This document shows, in pieces, positions 5,228 through 12,063 of a DNA stretch of 12,063 bases. A program made the position numbers and the translations under genes. Below the pieces are notes generated by a model. The model searched no databases and had not been told where the DNA came from. It was given only the letters and a program-made list of their open reading frames with translations. Position 1 is the stretch's first letter. The number at the start of each line of letters is the position of its first letter. Origin of the DNA: Oscillospiraceae bacterium (GTDB lineage: Bacteria; Bacillota; Clostridia; Oscillospirales; Ruminococcaceae); the NCBI GenBank assembly GCA_019423445.1, contig JAHZBJ010000005.1:4851-16913 (forward strand), given 5' to 3'.

Positions 5228-6610
5228 GTGTTAAAGCGCGTTCTGGTGGCGAACCGGGGAGAGATCGCTGTGCGGATCATCCGGGCCTGCCGGGAGATGG
5301 ACATTGAAACGGTGGCGGTGTATTCCACTGCCGACCGGGAGTCCCTCCATGTCCAGCTGGCCACCCGGTCGGTGTGCATCGGAGGGCCCCGGGCCCAGGA
5401 GAGTTACCTCTGTCAGGAGAACGTCCTGTCGGCGGCCCTGGCCACCGGCTGCGACGCTGTCCACCCCGGGTTCGGTTTTCTTTCGGAGAATCCGGACTTC
5501 GCCCGGCGGGTGGAGGAAGCGGGGCTCATATTCATCGGCCCTGCCCCGGAGGTCATCGAGAAGATGGGCCAGAAATCCGCCGCCCGGCAGCTGATGATGG
5601 AAAGCGGCGTCCCGGTGGTCCCCGGTTCCCAGGGAGCGGTGGAGACGCCGGAGGAGGCCGCCGCCCTGGCAAAGGAACTGGGGTATCCGGTACTCATCAA
5701 GGCCAGCGCAGGCGGCGGCGGCCGGGGGATGCGCCGGGTAGACGCCCCGGAGGACCTGGCGGAGGCTTTTGCCACCGCCCGGGCTGAGGCGGTGGCCTGT
5801 TTCGGGGACGGCTCCATGTACCTGGAAAAGCTGATCCTTTCCCCCAAGCATATTGAGTTCCAGATCCTGGCCGACGGCCAGGGCCATGTGATCCACCTGG
5901 GGGAGCGGGACTGTTCCATCCAGCGCCGGAACCAGAAGCTGATGGAGGAGTCCCCCAGCAGGGCCCTCACCCCCGCCCTCCGGGAGGAGATGGGGGCCGC
6001 CGCCGTCCAGGCGGCCCGGGCTACCGGTTACCGCAGCGCCGGGACGGTGGAGTTTGTCCTGGACCGGGAAGGCCGGTACTACTTCATTGAAATGAACACC
6101 CGGATCCAGGTGGAGCACCCGGTCACCGAGATGGTTACCGGTCTGGACCTGGTGAAGGAGCAGCTTCGGATCGCGGCGGGGCTCCCCCTTTCGGTGACCC
6201 AGGAGGAGGTGCAGTTCTCCGGCCACGCCATTGAGTGCCGCATCAACGCCGAGGACCCGGCCAACGGGTTCCTCCCCAGCCCCGGCAAGGTGGAGTTCCT
6301 CCATCTCCCAGGGGGGTGCGGCGTCCGGGTGGACACCATGCTGTACCCCGGCTACACCACCAGCCCCTACTACGACTCCATGGTGGCCAAGGTCATCGTC
6401 CACGGCTCCACCCGGCTGGAGGCCATCCGCCGGATGCGCCGGGCCCTGGAGGAGCTGATGATCCGGGGATTCGCCACCAACCAGGAGCTGGAATACCTGA
6501 TTCTGTACCACCCTGAGTACCTGAAGGGCCAGTACGACACGGGGTTCCTGGAGCGGAACCTGCCGGGGCTGCTGGCAGAGAGGGGAGAAGGCAATGGACA
6601 CGTTTTTTGA
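5228..6610 (+). CDS. accC: Biotin carboxylase AccC
   Basis: AccC uses ATP and bicarbonate to carboxylate the biotin on AccB. I choose the GTG at 5228, giving LKRVLVANRGEIAVRI at the N-terminus, because it follows GGAAGGGAGGG by seven bases and matches the family start. An upstream in-frame ATG at 5174 lies inside accB. The 460-residue product spans the N-terminal Rossmann-like domain, the ATP-grasp domain with KMGQKSAAR, the glycine loop KASAGGGGRGMR and FIEMNTRIQVEHPVTE, and the C-terminal domain (GHAIECRINAEDP, FLPSPG). Its length is close to the usual 445-455. It overlaps accD by 17 bases. A pyruvate or propionyl-CoA carboxylase subunit is excluded by length and neighbours. Confidence 0.96.
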   Translation: MLKRVLVANRGEIAVRIIRACREMDIETVAVYSTADRESLHVQLATRSVCIGGPRAQESYLCQENVLSAALATGCDAVHPGFGFLSENPDFARRVEEAGLIFIGPAPEVIEKMGQKSAARQLMMESGVPVVPGSQGAVETPEEAAALAKELGYPVLIKASAGGGGRGMRRVDAPEDLAEAFATARAEAVACFGDGSMYLEKLILSPKHIEFQILADGQGHVIHLGERDCSIQRRNQKLMEESPSRALTPALREEMGAAAVQAARATGYRSAGTVEFVLDREGRYYFIEMNTRIQVEHPVTEMVTGLDLVKEQLRIAAGLPLSVTQEEVQFSGHAIECRINAEDPANGFLPSPGKVEFLHLPGGCGVRVDTMLYPGYTTSPYYDSMVAKVIVHGSTRLEAIRRMRRALEELMIRGFATNQELEYLILYHPEYLKGQYDTGFLERNLPGLLAERGEGNGHVF

Positions 6611-7490
6611 GCAGCGCAGGGAGGCCCTGGCCGCCCTGGCCCATCTTCGGGACCAGGGGCGGAAAAAGGCTGCCCCTGCCCAGAAGAAGGAGCACACCCC
6701 GGAGGACCCCATCAAATGCCCCGGCTGCGGGGAGGTGTCCCTCCGGCGGGAGCTCCGGGAGACCCGGTACGTCTGCCCCAAATGCGGCTTCCATATAAAG
6801 GTATCCGCTGTCTACCGCCTCCGGACCCTTTTTGACGGAGGGGTCTGCCGGGAGCTGGACCGGGACCTCCAGCCGGGGGACCCCCTGAACTTTCCCGGCT
6901 ACCGGGAAAAACTCCGGGGTCTCCAGGAATCCACCGGCATGGCCGAGGCGGCTATGACCGGAGTGGGGAAGATCGGAGGCATCCCCGCCGTGGCGGGGGT
7001 GCTGGACAGCCGGTTCCTGATGGGGAGCATGGGCACGGCGGTGGGGGAGAAGATCGCCCGGGCTGTCGAGTACGCCTGCCGGAACCACCTGCCTCTGATT
7101 CTGTTCTGCGCCAGCGGCGGCGCCCGGATGCAGGAGGGGATCCTCTCCCTGATGCAGATGGCAAAGACCGCCGCCGCCATGGAGCGGCATCACCGGGCGG
7201 GGTTGCTGTCGGTGTGCGTCCTCACCAATCCCACCACCGGCGGGGTTACCGCCAGCTTTGCCAGCCTGGGGCACATTATCCTGGCGGAACCGGGGGCCCT
7301 CATCGGCTTTGCCGGGCCCCGGGTGATCCGCCAAACCATCGGCCAGGAGCTGCCGGAGGGCTTCCAGCGCTCCGAATTCCTCCTGGACCACGGCTTTGTG
7401 GACCACATTGTGGACCGCCGCCAGCTCCGGGAAACCCTGGAACTGCTGCTGCGGCTCCACCAGAAACCGAAACCGGGAAAGGGGGGATAG
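6594..7490 (+). CDS. accD: Acetyl-CoA carboxylase carboxyltransferase beta subunit AccD
   Basis: AccD with AccA transfers the carboxyl group from biotin to acetyl-CoA. The 298-residue protein begins with the zinc ribbon characteristic of bacterial AccD: Cys42 and Cys45 (CPGC), Cys61 and Cys64 (CPKC). The crotonase-fold carboxyltransferase domain follows, with LMGSMGTAVGEKIARA, the SGGARMQEG motif, and NPTTGGVTASFASLGHIILAEP near residue 210-230. GPRVIRQTIGQELPEGFQ follows. The ATG lies inside the end of accC after a GAGAAGG site, so the two are translationally coupled. accA begins five bases after the stop. Confidence 0.97.
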   Translation: MDTFFEQRREALAALAHLRDQGRKKAAPAQKKEHTPEDPIKCPGCGEVSLRRELRETRYVCPKCGFHIKVSAVYRLRTLFDGGVCRELDRDLQPGDPLNFPGYREKLRGLQESTGMAEAAMTGVGKIGGIPAVAGVLDSRFLMGSMGTAVGEKIARAVEYACRNHLPLILFCASGGARMQEGILSLMQMAKTAAAMERHHRAGLLSVCVLTNPTTGGVTASFASLGHIILAEPGALIGFAGPRVIRQTIGQELPEGFQRSEFLLDHGFVDHIVDRRQLRETLELLLRLHQKPKPGKGG

Positions 7491-7494
7491 GGCT

Positions 7495-8322
7495 GTGAAA
7501 GAAAAGCTTACTGCCGCCCAGCGGGTGGCCCTGGCCCGAAGCCCCGGCCGTCCCAACGGTCAGGCCTTTGTGGACGCCCTTTTCACCGATTTCTTTGAAC
7601 TTCACGGGGACCGCTGCTTCGGGGATGACGGCAGCATCCTGGGAGGGATCGCCTTTTTTGAGGGGCGGCCGGTGACGGTGCTGGCCCAGAGGAAGGGCCG
7701 CACCCTCCAGGAGAACATCGCCTGGAACTTCGGAATGCCCAACCCCGAGGGATACCGGAAGGCCCGGCGCCTGATGGAGGAGGCCCAGCGGTTCCACCGC
7801 CCGGTGATCACCCTTGTGGACACCCCCGGCGCTTACCCCGGCATGGGGGCTGAGGAACGGGGCCAGGGGGAGGCCATTGCCCGGTGCATCGCCACCATGA
7901 GCGCCCTTACCGTCCCCACGGTTACCGTGGTCATCGGGGAAGGGGGCAGCGGAGGCGCTCTGGCTCTTGGGGTGGCCAACTCGGTGATTATGCTGGAGAA
8001 CGCCGTCTACTCGGTACTTTCCCCCGAGGGCTTCGCCTCCATCCTTTGGAAGGACAGCTCCCGCAGCCAGGAGGCGGCGGAGCTGATGCGCCTTACCGCC
8101 CGGGATCTTCTGGAGCTGGGGGTGGCGGACGCCGTCATCCCTGAGCCGGAGGGGGGAGCCACCCCTCATTCGGCCCAGGTGTTCCTCCGGGTCCGTGGGG
8201 CCCTGGCCCGGGAGCTGGAACGGCTCTCCAAACTCAGCGGCAGTGCCCTGGCCCAGCAGCGGTATGAAAAATTCCGGCGGATGGGGACCCCGGGCAAGGA
8301 GAAAGGAAGCAGGAACCAATGA
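7495..8322 (+). CDS. accA: Acetyl-CoA carboxylase carboxyltransferase alpha subunit AccA
   Basis: AccA is the partner of AccD in the carboxyltransferase and binds the carboxybiotin side. The GTG at 7495 is preferred: GGGAAAGGGGGGA lies about eight bases upstream, and the product opens KEKLTAAQRVALARSPGRPN as in other Firmicutes. In-frame sequence further upstream lies inside accD. The 275-residue protein shows FFELHGDRCFGDD, GGIAFFEGRPVTV, QRKGRTLQENIAWNFGMPNPEG, LVDTPGAYPG and the oxyanion-hole segment GEGGSGGALALG. FASILWKD and the C-terminal region follow. It is the short type, without the N-terminal coiled coil of some longer forms. Its TGA overlaps the fabH ATG (ATGA). Confidence 0.96.
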   Translation: MKEKLTAAQRVALARSPGRPNGQAFVDALFTDFFELHGDRCFGDDGSILGGIAFFEGRPVTVLAQRKGRTLQENIAWNFGMPNPEGYRKARRLMEEAQRFHRPVITLVDTPGAYPGMGAEERGQGEAIARCIATMSALTVPTVTVVIGEGGSGGALALGVANSVIMLENAVYSVLSPEGFASILWKDSSRSQEAAELMRLTARDLLELGVADAVIPEPEGGATPHSAQVFLRVRGALARELERLSKLSGSALAQQRYEKFRRMGTPGKEKGSRNQ

Positions 8323-9278
8323 CAGGGATACGGATACTCTCCACCGGCAGCCGGGCCGCCCGGCGGGTGGTGACCAACGACGATATGGCCCGGGTGGTGG
8401 AGACCAACGACGAATGGATCCGCACCCGGACCGGCATCTGCCAGCGGCGCTTTGCCGGGGAGGATGAGGACACCACCTCTCTGGCGGTGGGGGCCGCGGA
8501 AGCCGCCCTCCGGGACCTGGAGGCGGCGGGCCGCAGCCGGGAGGAGATTGGCGCCGTTCTGGTGGCCACCTTCACCCCCAGCAGCCTGGTGCCCAATACC
8601 GCCTGTTTGGTCCAGGAGGCCCTGGGCCTTCCGGAAGGGCTGCTGGCTTTGGACATCAATGGCGCCTGCAGCGGTTTTCTGGCTGGCCTTCGCCTGAGCC
8701 AGGGGCTGCTGGAACAGGACCCCGGGAAATTGGTGCTCCTCATCGGAGCCGAGGTGATCTCCCGGGTCACCGACTTTGAGGACCGGGGCACCTGCGTTCT
8801 CTTCGGGGACGGGGCAGGCGCCGCCGTGGTGGCGGCGGACCCGGAGCGCCCCTTCTGGTGGAGCAGCGGCGCCCGGGGGGGCGGGGATTCCCTCTCCTGC
8901 GCCGGGATCTCCCCCGGGGGCGGCCCGGTGGGGCGCATCGCCATGAACGGCAAGGAGGTGTTCCGCTTCGCGGTGGAAGCCATCCCCGCCGGGATCCGGG
9001 AGGTGCTCTCCAAATCCGGCTCGGACCTCTCCCAGATGGACTGGATCGTCTGCCATCAGGCCAACGCCAGGATCCTCAGCCATGCCGCCAAGGCCATGGG
9101 GGTGCCTCTGGAGAAGTTTTACATGAACCTGGACCGCTATGGCAACACCTCGGCGGCCAGCATCCCGGTGGCTCTGGACGAGATGAACCGGGAAGGCCTC
9201 CTTCGGGAGGGGATGCAGGTGATGCTGGCGGGTTTCGGCGGGGGCCTCACTTGGGGCGCCGCCCAGCTTGTCTGGTAA
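8319..9278 (+). CDS. fabH: Beta-ketoacyl-ACP synthase III FabH
   Basis: FabH condenses an acyl-CoA primer, usually acetyl-CoA or a branched one, with malonyl-ACP and so starts each fatty acid. The 319-residue thiolase-fold protein has the complete catalytic triad: Cys117 in INGACSGF, His246 in CHQANARIL and Asn276 in GNTSAASIP. It also has TNDEWIRTRTGI near residue 29 and the C-terminal GFGGGLTWGA. The ATG overlaps the accA stop by four bases. Primer preference (straight or branched) cannot be read with confidence. Confidence 0.97.
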   Translation: MTGIRILSTGSRAARRVVTNDDMARVVETNDEWIRTRTGICQRRFAGEDEDTTSLAVGAAEAALRDLEAAGRSREEIGAVLVATFTPSSLVPNTACLVQEALGLPEGLLALDINGACSGFLAGLRLSQGLLEQDPGKLVLLIGAEVISRVTDFEDRGTCVLFGDGAGAAVVAADPERPFWWSSGARGGGDSLSCAGISPGGGPVGRIAMNGKEVFRFAVEAIPAGIREVLSKSGSDLSQMDWIVCHQANARILSHAAKAMGVPLEKFYMNLDRYGNTSAASIPVALDEMNREGLLREGMQVMLAGFGGGLTWGAAQLVW

Positions 9279-9295
9279 GAAAGGAAAGAACATCC

Positions 9296-10231
9296 ATGAA
9301 ATATCTCAACGAACTGCTGGGGATCAAATATCCCGTCATCCAGGGGGGCATGGCCAACATCGCCACCGGGGAATTCGCCGCCGTCGTTTCCAACGCCGGG
9401 GGCCTGGGCCTCATTGGCGCCGGGGGCATGACCCCCGAGACCCTGGAGGAGAACATCCATAAATGCCGCTCCCTGACCAACAAGCCCTTTGGGGTCAACA
9501 TCATGCTGATGCACCCCGCCGCCCAGGAGATGGCGGAAATTGTGGCCCGGGAACGGATCCCGGTGATTACCACCGGCGCCGGGAATCCCGGCAAGTACAT
9601 GGAGATGTGGAAGGCCGCCGGAAGCCTGGTCTTCCCGGTGGTGCCCAGCGTGGCCCTGGCCCAGCGCCTGGAGAAGGCAGGGGCCGACGGGGTCATCGCT
9701 GAGGGCACCGAAAGCGGCGGCCATGTGGGGGAGCTGACCACCATGGCCCTGGTGCCCCAGGTGGTCCAGGGGGTGTCCATCCCGGTGGTGGCCGCCGGGG
9801 GTATTGCCTCCGGGCGGCAGTTGCTGGCCGCCTTCGCCCTGGGGGCGGTGGGGGTCCAGGTGGGCACCTGTCTGCTGGTGTCCCAGGAGTGCCCCATCCA
9901 TCAGAACTACAAGGAAGCAGTGCTCAAGGCCGGGGACACCGACACCATCGTTACCGGGCGCATCGCCGGCACCCCGGTGCGGATCCTGAAAAACAAGATG
10001 GCCCGGGAGTATGTCCAGAAGGAGAAGTCCGGCGCCGACCGGATGGAGCTGGAAAAGTACACCCTGGGCTCCCTGCGCCGAGCCGTTTTTGAAGGGGATA
10101 CCCAGACCGGTTCCCTGATGGCGGGCCAGGTGGCGGGGCAGCTCCACGAGATCCGCCCGGTGGAGGAGATCCTCCGGACCCTCTGGGAGGAATACCAGGA
10201 GGAGAAAGAAAAGGTCTCCCAGCTGCCGTAA
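9296..10231 (+). CDS. fabK: Enoyl-ACP reductase II FabK (FMN-dependent)
   Basis: FabK reduces trans-2-enoyl-ACP in the last step of each elongation cycle. It is an FMN-containing TIM-barrel enzyme unrelated to FabI and known to resist triclosan. The ATG at 9296 follows AAGGAAAG after the fabH stop; in-frame sequence upstream lies within fabH. The 311-residue product shows LGIKYPVIQGGMANIA, SNAGGLGLIGAGGM, NKPFGVNIML, VITTGAGNP, the EGTESGGHVGE loop, VVAAGGIASGRQ, GAVGVQVGTCLL and a C-terminal GSLMAGQVAGQL. Nitronate monooxygenase is the look-alike family; the position between fabH and fabD decides for FabK. It is followed by an unusually long gap for this operon. Confidence 0.95.
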   Translation: MKYLNELLGIKYPVIQGGMANIATGEFAAVVSNAGGLGLIGAGGMTPETLEENIHKCRSLTNKPFGVNIMLMHPAAQEMAEIVARERIPVITTGAGNPGKYMEMWKAAGSLVFPVVPSVALAQRLEKAGADGVIAEGTESGGHVGELTTMALVPQVVQGVSIPVVAAGGIASGRQLLAAFALGAVGVQVGTCLLVSQECPIHQNYKEAVLKAGDTDTIVTGRIAGTPVRILKNKMAREYVQKEKSGADRMELEKYTLGSLRRAVFEGDTQTGSLMAGQVAGQLHEIRPVEEILRTLWEEYQEEKEKVSQLP

Positions 10232-10402
10232 CAAAACTCTAATACTATTTGTATATTTTGTATGGGTTTAAACTGAATTTCAGGGCGTGTTCGCCTTGGA
10301 CTCTATGCGTTTGTGTTTGAGGACAGATATCCTGCGGGGAGAAGGGAAATCCCTTCCCCGCGGCAAAACCCATCGCCGGAGGACGGCGGAAGGAGAAGAA
10401 CC
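10232..10402 (+). other. Intercistronic region between fabK and fabD with direct repeat and hairpin
   Basis: This 171-base gap is the only long one inside the operon and holds no credible gene. Its start is AT-rich, with TTTGTAT repeated at 10248-10254 and 10257-10263 and a GTTTAAAC palindrome at 10266-10273. The second half has a strong hairpin: GCGGGG (10334-10339), AG bulge, AAGGG (10342-10346), loop AAAT, then CCCTT (10351-10355) and CCCCGC (10356-10361). No T tract follows on either strand, so it is not a standard terminator. An internal promoter or an mRNA processing site is possible, but no good -35/-10 pair is visible. Confidence 0.5.
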
Positions 10403-11344
10403 ATGAAGCTGGCCTTTTTGTTTGCCGGTCAGGGGAGCCAGGTCCCCGGCCTGGGGAAGGAGCTTTACGACGCTTTCCCCCAGGTTCGCCCCATCTACGA
10501 CGAGCCCTGTCCGGGGTTTGACCTCCGGGAGATCTCCTTTGAGGCCCCCATGGAGACCATTTCCCAGACCCGGTATACCCAGCCCTGTATGGTGGCCTTT
10601 GCCGCCGCTGTCACCCTGCTGCTGCGCCAGGAAGGGGTGCGCCCGGACTATGCTGCCGGCCTGAGCCTGGGGGAGTATTCCGCCCTTTGCTGCGCCGGGG
10701 TGCTGGACCCCCGGACAGCGGTGGAGCTGGCGGCTTTCCGGGGCCGGGCCATGGAGGAGGCCGCCGCCGGGCGGCCCAGCCGCATGTCCGCCATTCTGGG
10801 AGGGGACCCTGCCCTGGCGGAGGACTGCTGCCGCCGGGCCCGGGAGTCCACCGGCCTTGTGGCGGAGGTGGCCAACCTCAACTGCCCGGGCCAGGTGGTC
10901 ATCGGCGGGGACGCCGCCGCGGTGGAGACGGCAGAGACCCTGGCCAAGGAGGCGGGGGCCAAGCGGTGCATCCCCCTCAATGTCAGCGGACCTTTCCATA
11001 CCAGCCTCATGGCCCCGGCGGGGAAGGCCCTGGAAGAGAAGTTCCAGCGGGTGGAGTTTTACCCCATGGAGGCCCAGGTGGTCTTTAATGCCACTGCCCG
11101 GCCTCTGGATCCCGCAGCTGGACAGACCGTCCCCGGTCTGCTGGTGCGCCAGGTACAGTCCCCCACCCTTTTTGAGGAAAGCATCCGCTGGATGGTTTCC
11201 CAGGGGGTGGATACGGTGGTGGAAATCGGCCCGGGGAAAGTTCTCAGCGGATTTGTCAAGAAGATTGCCCCCCAGGTGGCGCTTTATCAGGCGGAGGACG
11301 CCGGGAGCATCGCCGGGATCGGGGAAGCCCTGAAAGGAGCGTAA
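10403..11344 (+). CDS. fabD: Malonyl-CoA:ACP transacylase FabD
   Basis: FabD moves malonate from CoA to AcpP, supplying the two-carbon donor for elongation. The ATG at 10403 follows GGAAGGAGAAG and gives the family start KLAFLFAGQGSQVPGLG. An earlier in-frame ATG at 10313 adds 30 unrelated residues over the hairpin and is rejected. The 313-residue product has GQGSQ at 9-13, the nucleophile Ser88 in GLSLGEYSAL, the carboxylate-binding arginine in AFRGRAM near residue 115, and the catalytic His199 in GPFHTSLM. GQVVIGGD lies near residue 163 and EIGPGKVLSGF near the end. It is intact and ends five bases before fabG. Confidence 0.97.
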   Translation: MKLAFLFAGQGSQVPGLGKELYDAFPQVRPIYDEPCPGFDLREISFEAPMETISQTRYTQPCMVAFAAAVTLLLRQEGVRPDYAAGLSLGEYSALCCAGVLDPRTAVELAAFRGRAMEEAAAGRPSRMSAILGGDPALAEDCCRRARESTGLVAEVANLNCPGQVVIGGDAAAVETAETLAKEAGAKRCIPLNVSGPFHTSLMAPAGKALEEKFQRVEFYPMEAQVVFNATARPLDPAAGQTVPGLLVRQVQSPTLFEESIRWMVSQGVDTVVEIGPGKVLSGFVKKIAPQVALYQAEDAGSIAGIGEALKGA

Positions 11345-11349
11345 GGGTC

Positions 11350-12063
11350 ATGGAAAAGGAACTGACAGGAAAGACGGCCCTGGTCACCGGCGGCAGCCGG
11401 GGGATCGGCCGGGCCATTTGTCTGGAGCTGGCGGCCCGGGGGGCCAATGTGGCCCTCTGCTACGCCGGCAACGAAGCCGCCGCCCGGGAGACCCAGGAGG
11501 CCATTGAGGCCCTGGGGGTCAAGGCGGTGTCGGTGAAGGCCGACGTCTCCCGGCCGGAGGAGTGTGAAGCCGCCTTCCAGGCCGCCGAGGAAACCCTGGG
11601 GCCGGTGGATATCCTGGTGAACAACGCCGGGATCACCCGGGACGGGCTGCTGCTGCGGATGAAGGAGGAAGACCTGGACCGGGTCCTGGAAGTGAACCTG
11701 AAAGGGACCTTCCACTGCATGAAGCTGGCCGCCCGGGGGATGAGCCGCCGCCGCTGGGGGCGGATCATCAATATGAGCAGCGTGGTGGGGCTCCACGGCA
11801 ACGCCGGCCAGGTGAACTACGCCGCCAGCAAAGCGGGGGTCATCGGGATGACCAAGTCCCTGGCCAAGGAGCTGGGGAGCCGGGGGGTTACGGTAAACGC
11901 CATCGCCCCCGGGTTCATTGACACCGATATGACGGCGGTGCTGCCCCAGGAGGTCCGGGAAAAGCTTTTGGCCTCCATCCCCCTGGGACGGTTGGGCCGC
12001 CCGGAGGATATTGCCCGGACCGCCGCCTTTCTGGCGGGACCGGGAGGGGACTACATCACCGGC
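11350..12063 (+). CDS. fabG: 3-oxoacyl-ACP reductase FabG, partial at the right edge
   Basis: FabG reduces 3-oxoacyl-ACP with NADPH in the second step of the elongation cycle. It belongs to the short-chain dehydrogenases. The frame is open to the window end (238 codons); the usual length is about 246, so only the last few residues, normally after YITG, are missing. Visible motifs are the cofactor loop TGGSRGIGRA (residues 13-22), NNAGI at 91-95, Asn115 in VNLKGTF, and the catalytic Ser144, Tyr157 and Lys161 (NMSSVVG, NYAASKAG). PGFIDTDMT follows. The ATG comes five bases after the fabD stop, with AAAGGAG in the end of fabD as its ribosome binding site. Confidence 0.96.
   Translation, partial: MEKELTGKTALVTGGSRGIGRAICLELAARGANVALCYAGNEAAARETQEAIEALGVKAVSVKADVSRPEECEAAFQAAEETLGPVDILVNNAGITRDGLLLRMKEEDLDRVLEVNLKGTFHCMKLAARGMSRRRWGRIINMSSVVGLHGNAGQVNYAASKAGVIGMTKSLAKELGSRGVTVNAIAPGFIDTDMTAVLPQEVREKLLASIPLGRLGRPEDIARTAAFLAGPGGDYITG

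Noticed and set aside
5231..6781. 516-codon open frame on the minus strand opposite accC and accD
   Set aside because: It lies wholly antisense to clearly conserved genes. Its translation is rich in His, Gly and Pro as expected from complementing GC-rich codons, and no domain was recognised.
8858..9295. Possible N-terminal extension of FabK reaching into fabH
   Set aside because: The frame is open by chance. The extension is Arg/Gly/Pro-rich and overlaps conserved FabH residues, while the ATG at 9296 has a ribosome binding site and the family N-terminus.
7300..10234. Series of long minus-strand open frames opposite accA, fabH and fabK
   Set aside because: They are antisense shadows in high-GC DNA with no family resemblance and no ribosome binding site context.
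10334..10361. Intrinsic terminator between fabK and fabD
   Set aside because: The stem is strong but is followed by GGCAAAACCC, not a T tract, on the plus strand, and the minus strand lacks one too.
1..12063. Mobile elements, CRISPR arrays, tRNA or rRNA genes
   Set aside because: No transposase-like or integrase-like protein, regularly spaced repeat array, cloverleaf or rRNA-like sequence was seen on either strand.

Overview
This GC-rich, gene-dense window looks like the chromosome of an anaerobic Firmicute of the class Clostridia. A high-GC gut lineage such as Oscillospiraceae (Flavonifractor or Oscillibacter type) is my best guess, from protein style, purine-rich AGGAGG-like ribosome binding sites, a FabK-type enoyl reductase and a citDEF citrate lyase locus. 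The taxonomic placement is inference. No mobile element, CRISPR array, tRNA or rRNA was seen.

Left part (1-2518, minus strand): the citrate lyase genes citD, citE and citF, read leftwards and tightly coupled. citF runs off the left edge. citE is intact, but citD has an in-frame stop at codon 4 and citF has a frameshift near its 5' end. As sequenced, the lyase could not assemble, so this looks like a decaying operon unless both lesions are sequence errors. A 264-base divergent intergenic region (2519-2782) holds a candidate cit promoter, a long leader with hairpins, and repeats that could bind the LysR-type regulator.

Middle (2783-4390, plus strand): the divergent LysR-type regulator, probably the cit regulator, then a DUF436/YwlG-family protein of unknown role. 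A strong intrinsic terminator ends this unit. The space between the ywlG stop and the terminator is rich in palindromes and direct repeats.

Right part (4390-12063, plus strand): a type II fatty acid synthesis operon with a good sigma-A-like promoter, in the order acpP-accB-accC-accD-accA-fabH-fabK-fabD-fabG. Acetyl-CoA carboxylase (AccBCDA) makes malonyl-CoA, FabD loads malonate onto AcpP, FabH starts the chain, FabG reduces the keto group and FabK reduces the enoyl group. fabF and fabZ are not in the window and may lie past the right edge; fabG is cut about eight residues before its expected end. Most neighbours overlap or are only a few bases apart. The exception is a 171-base gap before fabD that holds an AT-rich stretch and a hairpin.

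The gene content is ordinary core metabolism. The points most worth a second look are the two lesions in citD and citF and the unassigned operator-like repeats upstream of and within the acpP leader. I see no convincing evidence of a previously undescribed system.
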